A DNA stretch of 15,368 bases from an uncultured Campylobacter sp. (GCF_938040115.1 NZ_CALHXD010000165.1:1-15368), one strand, 5' to 3'; counted from the first letter of the stretch, positions 6,294-13,824 are shown. Made by a program: numbers and translations. Notes: generated by a model not told the origin, from the sequence alone.

Positions 6294-6946
6294 AATTTTT
6301 ATATTCAAAAGAGGCCAAAAACAAGCAAATTAGGCTTGAAGGCGAGGCATTTTTACACCTAAAGGTGAGGCGCGCTAAGGTAGGCGAGCGCATCGACGTG
6401 CGAAATTTGACCGACGGACAAAACCACATCTATGAAATCGTAAATTTAGACAAAAGGGGCGCGGAGCTAAATTTGATATTTTCGCATGACGTAGAGGCGA
6501 GAAGCAGCGATCTGACGCTAGCCTGGGCCGTCGTCGATCCAAAAACGGTTGAAAAAACGCTACCCAGCCTAAACGAAATGGGCGTTGGAAAAATAATCTT
6601 TTTTTACGGAGAATTTTCGCAAAAAAACTTTAAACTTGATTTTTTGCGGCTAGAGCGTATTTTGATAAGCTCATGCGAGCAGTGCGGACGAAACGATTTG
6701 ATGAAATTTGAAATTTACAAAAGCCTAGACGAGCTAGTAAAATTTTATCCAAACGTCGCTCTTATCGACTTTGAAGGCGAAAATCTAGACGGCTATGCGG
6801 GCAAGGAAATTTTAGCGATCGGGCCCGAGGGTGGATTTAGCCAGAGCGAGCGAGAAGCAGTCGCTAAAAAATACGGGCTGAGAGCAAAAAATATTTTGCG
6901 CTCGCAAACGGCGATTTTAGGCGTAGCGGCTAAAATTTTGATTTAA
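6290..6946 (+). CDS. rsmE: 16S rRNA (uracil1498-N3)-methyltransferase RsmE
   Basis: SPOUT-class methyltransferase that methylates N3 of U1498 in helix 44 of 16S rRNA, using SAM. The 218-aa product shows the family motifs: N-terminal RNA-binding barrel with HLKVRRAKVGERIDV, the VDPKTVEKTLPSLNEMGVGKIIFF segment (AxxK..k.e.i..K..ELGV in other members), IGPEGGFSQSE (residues 177-187), and LRSQTAILG near the C-terminus, which forms the trefoil knot that binds SAM. Slightly shorter than the usual 230-250 aa but with all motifs. ATG overlaps the stop of the membrane protein (ATGA). It ends 83 bp before rpmE without a GC-rich terminator. Confidence 0.93.
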   Translation: MKFLYSKEAKNKQIRLEGEAFLHLKVRRAKVGERIDVRNLTDGQNHIYEIVNLDKRGAELNLIFSHDVEARSSDLTLAWAVVDPKTVEKTLPSLNEMGVGKIIFFYGEFSQKNFKLDFLRLERILISSCEQCGRNDLMKFEIYKSLDELVKFYPNVALIDFEGENLDGYAGKEILAIGPEGGFSQSEREAVAKKYGLRAKNILRSQTAILGVAAKILI

Positions 6947-6971
6947 ATTTGATTTTTTACGAAGTTTTTTG

Positions 6972-6977
6972 TATAAT
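6972..6977 (+). promoter_or_regulatory. -10 box for rpmE
   Basis: Perfect TATAAT preceded by a T-run and TG (6965-6971), in the 83-bp gap between rsmE and rpmE. Transcription would start near 6984 and give a leader of about 46 nt, with AAAAGGAC (7017-7024) as ribosome binding site. A separate strong promoter fits the need for high L31 synthesis. Confidence 0.65.
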
Positions 6978-7029
6978 CTCGCCTTACTTTAAATGAAAAT
7001 TAAAAAATCAGACGATAAAAGGACAAAAA

Positions 7030-7230
7030 ATGAAAAAAGAAATTCATCCGGAATTTGTTGAGTGCAAAGTAACTTGCGCTTGCGGCAACACCTTCACTAC
7101 GAAGTCAAACAAAAGCGAAATCAGAGTGGATATCTGCTCAGAGTGCCATCCATTTTTCACAGGTAGCGAAAAGATCGTAGATAGCGCAGGTCGCGTCGAT
7201 AAATTTAAGAAAAAATATAACTTAAAATAA
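7030..7230 (+). CDS. rpmE: 50S ribosomal protein L31 (zinc-binding form)
   Basis: A 66-aa ribosomal protein that bridges the subunits. It keeps all four zinc ligands, Cys16, Cys18, Cys36 and Cys39 (TCACGNTF and DICSECHPFFTG), so it is the C+ type RpmE rather than the zinc-independent YkgM/RpmE2 paralogue. The C-terminal FKKKY tail is typical. ATG at 7030 with AAAAGGAC just upstream. Its stop lies 4 bases before the TTG start of rsmI. Confidence 0.97.
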   Translation: MKKEIHPEFVECKVTCACGNTFTTKSNKSEIRVDICSECHPFFTGSEKIVDSAGRVDKFKKKYNLK

Positions 7231-7234
7231 TCCT

Positions 7235-8047
7235 TTGCTATATTTCGTTCCTACGCCGATAGGAAATTTAAGCGATATCTCGCTTCGCGCTTTGAGCGTT
7301 TTGCGCGAATGCGAGATACTCTTTTGCGAAGATACCAGAATCGCAAAATCCCTCATAAACCTGCTAAATACGCGTTTTGACGCAAATATAAATATCCAAA
7401 AATTTATCCCGCTACACACGCATAACGAAGATGAAATTTTATCTAAAATCGAGCTTGAAATTTTTGATAAAAACGTCGCGTTTTTAAGCGATGCGGGCAT
7501 GCCGGGCATCAGCGATCCGGGAGCCGCGCTCGTAAATTTTGCTATAAAAAACGGTATCGCGTATGAAGTATTAAGCGGCTCAAATGCCGCACTCTTAGCC
7601 GTCGTTGCAAGCGGTCTTTGCGAAAAAGAATTTTGCTTTTTAGGATTTTTACCAAACAACGGCAAAGAGCGAGCCGCGGCTATCCAAAATGCGCTAAATT
7701 CGCCGTTTCCTGCGGCAATCTACGAAAGTCCCAAACGCATACTTTCGCTTATTTTGGACTTTGCCAAACTTGAGCCGGATAGAGAAATATTTGCCATAAA
7801 AGAAGCAACAAAGAAATTTGAAACTAAATTTAGAGCCACGGCAAGCGAGTTGGCAAAAAAGCTGCAAGAGGCAAATTTGAGCGGCGAGTGGTGCGTCGTA
7901 GTGCAAAAAAATCCAAATTTTACCTTTGAGAAAATCACTCAAAACGATATTTTGGAACTTGAAATTTCACCCAAAGCCAAGTCTAAACTGCTAGCCAAAA
8001 TCACAGGTCGAAACGCCAAAGAAATTTACTCCGAGCTCACCCGCTAA
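7235..8047 (+). CDS. rsmI: 16S rRNA (cytidine1402-2'-O)-methyltransferase RsmI
   Basis: Methylates the 2'-OH of C1402 in the 16S rRNA decoding centre, using SAM. The 270-aa tetrapyrrole-methylase-fold protein shows VPTPIGNLSDISLRA (residues 5-19), FCEDTR (30-35), the loop LSDAGMPGISDPG, VLSGSNAALLAVVASGL, FLGFLP and YESPKR, all hallmark RsmI blocks. The start is TTG at 7235: an in-frame stop at 7223-7225 excludes any earlier one, and a later start would lose the TPIGNL motif. No Shine-Dalgarno precedes it, so translation probably re-initiates from rpmE, which ends 4 bases before. Confidence 0.94.
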   Translation: MLYFVPTPIGNLSDISLRALSVLRECEILFCEDTRIAKSLINLLNTRFDANINIQKFIPLHTHNEDEILSKIELEIFDKNVAFLSDAGMPGISDPGAALVNFAIKNGIAYEVLSGSNAALLAVVASGLCEKEFCFLGFLPNNGKERAAAIQNALNSPFPAAIYESPKRILSLILDFAKLEPDREIFAIKEATKKFETKFRATASELAKKLQEANLSGEWCVVVQKNPNFTFEKITQNDILELEISPKAKSKLLAKITGRNAKEIYSELTR

Positions 8048-8086
8048 AACTTGCTCGCAGACTCAAACAAACAGCGAATTCATCCG

Positions 8087-8104
8087 AAAATTTAGCTAAA
8101 TTTT
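8087..8104. repeat. Perfect 18-bp palindrome upstream of rlmB
   Basis: AAAATTTAGCTAAATTTT reads the same on both strands. It lies in the 82-bp gap between rsmI and rlmB, 40 bases after the rsmI stop. Its halves match the outer arms of the hairpin at 1-45. With no loop it cannot form a stable RNA hairpin over its full length, so a double-stranded DNA binding site or weak terminator are both possible. Confidence 0.6.
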
Positions 8105-8117
8105 ACCGATTTTTAGC

Positions 8118-8123
8118 TATTAT
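8118..8123 (+). promoter_or_regulatory. Weak candidate -10 for rlmB
   Basis: TATTAT in the context GCTATTATC, one mismatch from TATAAT, ends only 6 bases before the rlmB ATG at 8130. If used, the transcript would begin at or next to the start codon (leaderless). Evidence is position only. Confidence 0.25.
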
Positions 8124-8129
8124 CAGGCG

Positions 8130-8810
8130 ATGATAATATACGGAAAACAGCTATTTTTGCACATCATAAAAAACTACAAAAAAAGCGTCAAAACGGTCTA
8201 TCTCGCCAAAGAGTGCGACAAGGCGCTATTTTCACAGATCGTAGGCGTCGGCGCGCCGATAAAGCGCGTGGATAATCAAAAAGCCCAAGCTCTCGCACAC
8301 GGCGGCAATCACCAAGGCTTTTTAGCCGAAGTTGAGGAGTTTGAGTTTAAAAGTATCGACGAGATAAAAAAACAAAATTTTATAGCGATCTTATACGGAC
8401 TTAGCGACGTGGGAAACATCGGAGCCATAGTCCGAACGGCGCATGCGCTGGGCTGCGGAGGCATCGTCGTCGTCGCTAAAAATTTAGCGATGGAAGGCGT
8501 GCTGCGAGCTAGTAGCGCAGCGGCCTACGAGGCAAATATAGCTCTTGTCGAAGACGGTCTTAGCTTGCTAAACGAACTAAAACAGGTCGGTTTTAAAATT
8601 TATGCCACAGCAAGCGGCGGCAAAAACGCTCACGAGGTCAAATTTAACCAAAAAGTCGCGCTCGTGATGGGTAGCGAGGGCGAAGGTTTGCACAAAAAAG
8701 TCCTTGCCAAAAGCGACGAAATAGTAGGAATAAAAATGAAAAACGACTGGGACAGCCTAAACGTCTCGGCTGCGTTTGCCATACTTTGCGATAGGATTAT
8801 AAATGAATGA
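8130..8810 (+). CDS. rlmB: TrmH-family 23S rRNA 2'-O-ribose methyltransferase (RlmB-like)
   Basis: SPOUT methyltransferase of the TrmH family; in E. coli RlmB methylates G2251 of 23S rRNA. The 226-aa product has an N-terminal substrate-binding part (YGKQLFLHIIKN, AHGGNHQGFLAEVEE) and the three catalytic motifs: NIGAIVRTA from Asn96 (motif 1, catalytic Arg), MGSEGEGL from residue 180 (motif 2) and SLNVSAA from residue 209 (motif 3). The HQGFLA segment favours RlmB over TrmH or TrmL; the exact nucleotide is inferred. Only a weak purine stretch (AGGCG at 8125-8129) precedes the ATG. Its 3' end overlaps the next gene by 8 bases. Confidence 0.88.
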   Translation: MIIYGKQLFLHIIKNYKKSVKTVYLAKECDKALFSQIVGVGAPIKRVDNQKAQALAHGGNHQGFLAEVEEFEFKSIDEIKKQNFIAILYGLSDVGNIGAIVRTAHALGCGGIVVVAKNLAMEGVLRASSAAAYEANIALVEDGLSLLNELKQVGFKIYATASGGKNAHEVKFNQKVALVMGSEGEGLHKKVLAKSDEIVGIKMKNDWDSLNVSAAFAILCDRIINE

Positions 8811-9828
8811 CATAAGTTTGCTAAAAGAACTAGGGCTTAGCGAGGTCGCCAGAAGAACGCACATCGAGGCAGAATATCTAGGTTACATCGCCGATAAAAA
8901 TTTTGAAAAATTGGCACGTTTTAACGTCAAGGGTTTTGTTAAAATTCTGGAGCGCGAGCTTGATATCGACTTTTCATCGTGGATGCGAGAATACGAGACG
9001 TTCATAGCCGAGCACGAGAGCGAGTTAAAGCACAAAACCATAACCATATCGCCTAAAATTCCGGCCTATACCGCAAACGATAAATCGTCCTACGGCGGTA
9101 TGCTGGGCGGCATCATCGCTATTTGCGCGATCGGCGCTTTAATTTACTTTTTCGAGCCCCAAAAATACATCGGCGACCTCTCGAGTTTCTTTGAGGACAA
9201 AAACAAAAGCGTGACTTACTCCGATACAAACGTAGTGCAACAGGCGACTAAAAATTTAGACTCCATCAAAGACGCAAATATCACGATAAGTGTCTCCTCT
9301 GCTCCTAAACAAGAAGACGAGATAAATAAAATCGAAGAGAACGCTTCAAATTTTGCCGTTACCCAAGTAGAGCAACCCTTGCCAGAGTTTAATGTGGCGG
9401 TTTCTACAAGCACGCAATCAAAACCCGCAGAGCAAAACGTAAGTAAAAATTTACAGAATGAACAGGTTTCAAATTTGGCCGACGAAAATGCATCCACCGC
9501 AGTCCAAGTAACGCCTAAAAGCGGCGATGTATACCAACTAAACGGACTAAGCGAGATAAAAGTCGTTCCGCGCAGAAAAGTTTGGCTCGGCGTGATAAAT
9601 TTGGACGATAACAAAAAGAAATCTCAAAATGCCTCAAATGCCGTTTCCATTGAAATAGGCAAAAAACAACTCATCGTCACAGGACACGGAGAGATAAATT
9701 TAGAAATCGGCGATCAAAATATCAAATTTAGCGGCGATAATCCAAAGCGCTTTTTGGTCGAAAAAGATAAAGTTACGCCGCTCACATACGACGAATTTGT
9801 AGCACTAAATAAGGGCAAATCGTGGTAA
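8803..9828 (+). CDS. RodZ-like bitopic membrane protein (cytoplasmic HTH, one helix, periplasmic domain)
   Basis: A 341-aa protein, positional counterpart of C. jejuni Cj0152c. Residues 8-60 resemble the RodZ/HTH segment: LKELGLSEVARRTHIEAEYL, IADKNFEKL, VKGFVKILEREL (compare 'G.s..eia..t.I...yl.a.e...f..l....rGfl..y...l' of RodZ). A hydrophobic helix runs about 99-117, then a low-complexity Ser/Asn/Glu/Gln linker (about 140-240), and a beta-rich C-terminal domain (about 245-341, from YQLNGLSEIKVVP) that has the look of the RodZ periplasmic DUF4115. RodZ ties MreB to the wall synthesis machinery; whether this one does is inference. AGGA at 8793-8796 serves the ATG, which overlaps rlmB by 8 bases. 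The 3' end overlaps the next gene by 7 bases. Confidence 0.8.
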   Translation: MNDISLLKELGLSEVARRTHIEAEYLGYIADKNFEKLARFNVKGFVKILERELDIDFSSWMREYETFIAEHESELKHKTITISPKIPAYTANDKSSYGGMLGGIIAICAIGALIYFFEPQKYIGDLSSFFEDKNKSVTYSDTNVVQQATKNLDSIKDANITISVSSAPKQEDEINKIEENASNFAVTQVEQPLPEFNVAVSTSTQSKPAEQNVSKNLQNEQVSNLADENASTAVQVTPKSGDVYQLNGLSEIKVVPRRKVWLGVINLDDNKKKSQNASNAVSIEIGKKQLIVTGHGEINLEIGDQNIKFSGDNPKRFLVEKDKVTPLTYDEFVALNKGKSW

Positions 9829-10619
9829 AAAAGCTTTTAGTTTTGACTGCTAGCGCGGCTTTTTGCCTTGCGGGCAGCGTGGTGGATATAGCAGGCGGCC
9901 TGCTCGGTCAAAATAGCACAAAAGCAACTCAGCTCTTTGGCGACGGCTCTGCATATCTAAACGCAAACGGCAAGCCCGACATTGCTAAAATTTCAAATGT
10001 TTTAAAGTCAAATTCGCTCCTACGCCTATCCTACAAACAAAGTGTAAAGGTAAATATCAAATTTATCTCGCGCCAAAACAGCCCGCTACTTATCATGAAA
10101 ATCGCAAAAGACGCTCTAAATGGACTAGGCTACAACAATATCCTAACGAGCGAATTTTCTAACGCCGGCGGTGCGCTTTGGGGCGTGACGATCGACACCA
10201 AATTTATCCCAGATCCAGGCTCGCTCTACGCTGCGCTTAAAGAAAGCGGCACCGAAATAACAGATATAAACAGGGTCGGCGAGCTATCCTATGAGTATGT
10301 TATCGACACGTCAAATTCATCTATAAACCAAACTCCCGTGCAGTTTTCGCAAGAAGTCCAACTCTCAAAGCCGCTTGAGCCATATCTCATCGACGTTAGC
10401 GGCGCAAAAACCGCCACCATAGGCGCAGACGGGGAGGATCGCTGGTCGGCTATCGTGAGAATTTTGGATAAAAATTTAAATTTGCTCGAGGAAAAACGAA
10501 GCGACAAGGCTATAAATAGTCTGAAAGTTTCCTTCCCGCAAAATGCAAAATATCTGATGATCGACGATGCGGTCAGCCTAGAAAATATCAAACGAGGGCT
10601 CAAAATCTACCTAGAATAA
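9822..10619 (+). CDS. Putative periplasmic protein, conserved in Campylobacter
   Basis: A 265-aa protein that I do not recognise; positional counterpart of C. jejuni Cj0151c. It starts with a Sec signal peptide (VKKLLVLTASAAFCLAGS) likely cleaved near residues 17-20. The Cys at about residue 15 is not in a lipobox, since Phe precedes it. The N-terminal half has a mixed helix/strand pattern with paired repeats of 'LLRLSYKQSVKVNIKF' type strands; the C-terminal part (from about 175) is beta-rich and could be a small sandwich domain. The start is GTG (9822), overlapping the RodZ-like gene's stop by 7 bases (GTGGTAA), which implies coupled translation and a shared role in the envelope. Confidence 0.8.
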   Translation: MVKKLLVLTASAAFCLAGSVVDIAGGLLGQNSTKATQLFGDGSAYLNANGKPDIAKISNVLKSNSLLRLSYKQSVKVNIKFISRQNSPLLIMKIAKDALNGLGYNNILTSEFSNAGGALWGVTIDTKFIPDPGSLYAALKESGTEITDINRVGELSYEYVIDTSNSSINQTPVQFSQEVQLSKPLEPYLIDVSGAKTATIGADGEDRWSAIVRILDKNLNLLEEKRSDKAINSLKVSFPQNAKYLMIDDAVSLENIKRGLKIYLE

Positions 10620-10629
10620 GGAAAAATTT

Positions 10630-11838
10630 ATGTTTGACGAGATTAGATTTAATACGATTGAAAGGCTTCCAAACTACGTATTTGCCGAGGTAAACGCCAT
10701 AAAAATGGCCGCGCGCCGAGCGGGCGAAGATATCATCGACTTTTCGATGGGAAACCCGGAGGGTCGCACGCCTCAGCACATCGTCGATAAACTCTGCGAA
10801 AGCGCGCAAAAAGACAAAACTCACGGCTACTCGGCGAGTGCGGGCATATATAAACTGCGCCTAGCCATCTGTAACTGGTACAAGCGCAAATACGGCGTAA
10901 ATTTAGACCCCGATACCGAGGCCGTCGCCGTTATGGGCAGTAAAGAGGGTTTTGTACATCTAGCCCAAGCGATAGTAAATCCTGGCGACGTCGCCGTAGT
11001 GCCCGATCCCGCATATCCGATCCACACGCAGGCGTTTTTATTTGCCGGCGGTAGCGTGGCAAAGATGCCGCTAAAATACAACGACAAATTTGAGCTTGAC
11101 GAAAATAAATTTTTCGAAGACCTGCTTCACACGATCCGCTCAAGCTCGCCGAAACCTAAATACGTCGTCGTAAATTTCCCGCACAACCCAACGACAGTAA
11201 CCGTTCAAAAAAGCTTCTACGAGCGATTAGTGGCGATGAGTAAACAAGAGCGCTTTTACGTAATCTCGGATATCGCCTACGCAGACCTTACTTTTGACGG
11301 CTACAAGACGCCAAGCATATTTGAAGTAGAAGGTGCAAAAGACGTCGCAGTCGAGTGCTATACGTTATCAAAAAGCTACAATATGGCCGGCTGGCGCGTC
11401 GGATTTTTATGCGGAAACAAACGCCTTTGCGCAGCTCTTAAAAAGATAAAATCATGGGTAGACTACGGTATGTTTACTCCGATCCAAGTCTCAGCAACCG
11501 TCGCGCTAGACGGCGATCAAAGCTGCGTCGAGGAGATCCGTCAAATTTACGAAAAACGCCGCGACGTGATGCTTGAAGCCTTTGCAAGCGCAGGCTGGGA
11601 GATGCATAAGCCAAGCTCGAGTATGTTCATCTGGGCAAAAATCCCGCCGCAAGTTGGAAACATCGGCAGCCTCGAGTTTTCAAAGCAGCTTTTAACAAAA
11701 GCTAGCGTCGCGGTGAGCCCGGGTATCGGCTTTGGCGAGGGCGGCAACGACTACGTGCGCCTCGCTCTCATCGAGAACGAAAACCGCATCCGCCAAGCGG
11801 CGCGAAACATCAAAAAATATCTGAAAGAATTTGCATGA
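10630..11838 (+). CDS. alaC: Class I/II PLP aminotransferase, AlaC-like
   Basis: Cytosolic PLP enzyme of 402 aa. It is strongly like E. coli AlaC (glutamate-pyruvate transaminase): LPNYVFAEVNAIKMAARR, GEDIIDFSMGNPEG, THGYSASAGIYKLR, GSKEGFVHL, PDPAYPIH, NFPHNPTT, and TLSKSYNMAGWRVGF with the PLP-binding Lys248. The expected reaction is alanine formation from pyruvate and glutamate; related enzymes act on LL-diaminopimelate, so its position directly before hom may instead point to aspartate-family metabolism. Substrate is therefore uncertain though the family is clear. AAGGA at 10618-10622 serves the ATG. The stop overlaps the hom ATG by 4 bases (ATGA at 11835-11838). Confidence 0.88.
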   Translation: MFDEIRFNTIERLPNYVFAEVNAIKMAARRAGEDIIDFSMGNPEGRTPQHIVDKLCESAQKDKTHGYSASAGIYKLRLAICNWYKRKYGVNLDPDTEAVAVMGSKEGFVHLAQAIVNPGDVAVVPDPAYPIHTQAFLFAGGSVAKMPLKYNDKFELDENKFFEDLLHTIRSSSPKPKYVVVNFPHNPTTVTVQKSFYERLVAMSKQERFYVISDIAYADLTFDGYKTPSIFEVEGAKDVAVECYTLSKSYNMAGWRVGFLCGNKRLCAALKKIKSWVDYGMFTPIQVSATVALDGDQSCVEEIRQIYEKRRDVMLEAFASAGWEMHKPSSSMFIWAKIPPQVGNIGSLEFSKQLLTKASVAVSPGIGFGEGGNDYVRLALIENENRIRQAARNIKKYLKEFA

Positions 11839-13097
11839 ATATAGCCATTTTAGGCGTCGGCACGGTCGGAGAAGCCGTAGCTAAAATTTTACTCCAAAAC
11901 AAAAAACTAATCGCGGCAAGATGCGGCGAAGAGATAGTTCCGGTCATCGGCGTCGTTAGAAATTTAAGCAAAAAAAGAGACGTCGCCATCCCGCTCACGG
12001 ACGATATAGATAGCGTCCTGGAGCGCGACGATATCGACGTTTTCGTCGAGCTTATGGGCGGCGTCGAGGAGCCTTTTAAGGTCGTTAGCAAAATTTTAGA
12101 GCGCAAAAAAGCCGTCGTAACGGCAAACAAGGCGCTACTAGCCTACCACCGCTACGCCTTGCAAAATTTGGCGCAAAATACGCCGTTTGGCTTCGAGGCT
12201 AGCGTCGCCGGCGGCATACCTATCATCAGAGCCCTTCGCGAGGGCCTTAGCGCAAATCACATCCTAAGCATCAACGGGATTTTAAACGGCACGAGCAACT
12301 ACATCCTAACCTCGATGATGAGCAAGGGTTCAAATTTCGCGGACGCTCTAAAAAAAGCCCAGGAGCTAGGCTACGCTGAGGCCAATCCTACCTTTGACGT
12401 CGGAGGCTTTGACGCGGCGCACAAGTTACTGATCCTAGCCAGCATCGCATACGGCGTACACGGCAACCCCGAAGACATCCTGATAGAGGGCATCGAAGGT
12501 ATCACGCCCGAGGATATCTTTTTCGCTAACGATTTCGAGTACGTCATCAAACTACTCGCCATCGCCAAAAAAACGGGAGACAAGGTCGAGCTGCGCGTAC
12601 ATCCGGCGCTCGTGCCCAAAGATAAAATGATAGCTAAAACAGACGGCGTGACAAATGCAGTAAGCGTAGTGGGCGACGCAGTCGGCGAGACGATGTTTTA
12701 CGGTCCGGGCGCGGGCGGTCCTGCGACGGCTAGCTCGGTCATCAGCGACCTGATCGACATCGCTAGAGACGGCAAATCACCGATGCTAGGCTACAAAGCG
12801 CCGTTTGAGCTAAACGCGCTTGAGCTTTTAGATCCGAGCGAAATTCGCACGAAGTATTATTTTAGGCTTAGAGTCGAGGATAAAGTCGGCGTGCTGGCTA
12901 AAATCACGAATTTAATGAGCGAAAACAACCTCTCTATCGATAGCCTGCTACAAAAACCAAAAGACGAGAGCCCGTATGCGACGCTATTTTTCACGACGCA
13001 CACGAGCGTGGAAAAGGACGTGAGGCGCACTATGGAAATTTTGCAAGAGCAAGAGTTCGTAAAAGAAAAACCTTTTATGATGAGGATAGAAGAGTAA
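11835..13097 (+). CDS. hom: Homoserine dehydrogenase
   Basis: Reduces aspartate-4-semialdehyde to homoserine with NAD(P)H, the branch step to threonine and methionine. The 420-aa protein has the Rossmann motif GVGTVGEAV (from residue 7), VELMGG, VTANKALLA, ASVAGGIPIIRALREGL, NGILNGTSNYILTSM, the catalytic-domain block ANPTFDVGGFDAAHKLLILA, and a C-terminal ACT domain (about 340-420, YYFRLRVEDKVGVLAKIT...), which normally carries threonine feedback inhibition. It is the monofunctional form, with no aspartokinase domain. ATG overlaps the aminotransferase stop (ATGA). It is followed 3 bases later by the TTG of yraN. Confidence 0.97.
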   Translation: MNIAILGVGTVGEAVAKILLQNKKLIAARCGEEIVPVIGVVRNLSKKRDVAIPLTDDIDSVLERDDIDVFVELMGGVEEPFKVVSKILERKKAVVTANKALLAYHRYALQNLAQNTPFGFEASVAGGIPIIRALREGLSANHILSINGILNGTSNYILTSMMSKGSNFADALKKAQELGYAEANPTFDVGGFDAAHKLLILASIAYGVHGNPEDILIEGIEGITPEDIFFANDFEYVIKLLAIAKKTGDKVELRVHPALVPKDKMIAKTDGVTNAVSVVGDAVGETMFYGPGAGGPATASSVISDLIDIARDGKSPMLGYKAPFELNALELLDPSEIRTKYYFRLRVEDKVGVLAKITNLMSENNLSIDSLLQKPKDESPYATLFFTTHTSVEKDVRRTMEILQEQEFVKEKPFMMRIEE

Positions 13098-13100
13098 AAT

Positions 13101-13439
13101 TTGGGCCTTAGAGCGTATCTTTTCGGCAAGAGCTCGGAGGATCTGGCTTGCGAGTTTTTGCTAAAAAACGGCTGCGAGATACTCGCTAGAAATTTCAGCT
13201 CCAAATTCGGCGAGATCGACGTCATCGCTAAAAAAGACGGCATCTTGCGCTTCGTCGAAATCAAAGCTACGCAGGGCGACTACGAGGCAGAGTATCGCCT
13301 CACGCCCGCTAAATTTAATAAAATTTTAAAAACTATCGATTTTTATCTGTTACAAAACGGCGCAAATGCCGATTTTCAGGTCGATTTGATCGCGATAAAA
13401 AATGGCGAGATAAAGTGGATAGAAAATATTAGTTTATAA
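13101..13439 (+). CDS. yraN: YraN / UPF0102 family putative nuclease
   Basis: A 112-aa protein of the UPF0102 family with a PD-(D/E)XK-like nuclease core: SEDLACEFLLKNG, ILARNF, FGEIDVIA (Glu38, Asp40) and RFVEIKA (Glu53, Lys55), the usual metal-binding and catalytic set. Its cellular substrate is unknown; the family is often thought to act on Holliday-junction-like or recombination DNA, which is not shown here. The start is TTG at 13101, 3 bases after the hom stop, with no clear Shine-Dalgarno beyond AGGATAGAAGAG in the end of hom (13083-13094), so coupling to hom is likely. Length is normal for the family. Confidence 0.88.
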   Translation: MGLRAYLFGKSSEDLACEFLLKNGCEILARNFSSKFGEIDVIAKKDGILRFVEIKATQGDYEAEYRLTPAKFNKILKTIDFYLLQNGANADFQVDLIAIKNGEIKWIENISL

Positions 13440-13475
13440 AAATTCTTATTTAGCAAAAATTTAAATACTTTCGTG

Positions 13476-13481
13476 TATAAT
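13476..13481 (+). promoter_or_regulatory. -10 box for the trx operon
   Basis: Perfect TATAAT preceded by TG (13474-13475), in the 70-bp gap between yraN and trxA. Transcription would start near 13488. The ribosome site AAGGAG (13498-13503) is strong and lies 6 bases before the trxA ATG. Confidence 0.65.
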
Positions 13482-13509
13482 TACAACTATCTTTAAAAAG
13501 GAGAATAAA

Positions 13510-13824
13510 ATGGGAAAATACGTAGAACTAACGACTGCGAATTTCGACGTCGCTAAAGAGGGCGTCGCGCTAGTAGATTTTTGGGCGCCTTGGTGCGGAC
13601 CTTGCCGTATGCTTGCTCCGGTCATCGACGAGCTAGCCGAGGAGTTTGAGGGCAAAGCTAAAATTTGCAAAGTAAACACCGACGAGGTGCAAGACCTAGC
13701 CGTAGAATTCGGCATCCGCTCGATCCCTACGCTTCTATTTTTCAAAAACGGCGAAGTCGTAGAGCAAATGGTCGGCGCACAATCAAAACAAGCCATCGCC
13801 GATAAGATAAATTCGCTTCTTTAA
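13510..13824 (+). CDS. trxA: Thioredoxin TrxA
   Basis: Cytosolic disulfide reductase of 104 aa, the usual length. The active site WCGPC (Cys29, Cys32) follows VDFWAPW, and the cis-proline loop SIPTLLFFKNGE is present, as is VNTDE. It donates electrons to ribonucleotide reductase, peroxiredoxins and other targets, and is re-reduced by TrxB encoded downstream. ATG at 13510 with strong AAGGAG at 13498-13503. Its stop shares one base with the ATG of the next gene (TAATG at 13822-13826). Confidence 0.98.
   Translation: MGKYVELTTANFDVAKEGVALVDFWAPWCGPCRMLAPVIDELAEEFEGKAKICKVNTDEVQDLAVEFGIRSIPTLLFFKNGEVVEQMVGAQSKQAIADKINSLL

Noticed and set aside
9216..9614. 132-aa open frame on the minus strand inside the RodZ-like gene
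   Set aside because: Lies antisense to the low-complexity linker, Ser/Phe/Thr-rich, with no family motif; a shadow frame.
9822..9880. Lipoprotein signal in the periplasmic protein
   Set aside because: The Cys in AAFCLAG is preceded by Phe, not Gly/Ala/Ser, so the lipobox rule is not met; a Sec signal is the better reading.
12857..13264. 135-aa minus-strand frame across the hom/yraN junction
   Set aside because: It covers the ends of two well-supported genes on the other strand and shows no motif.
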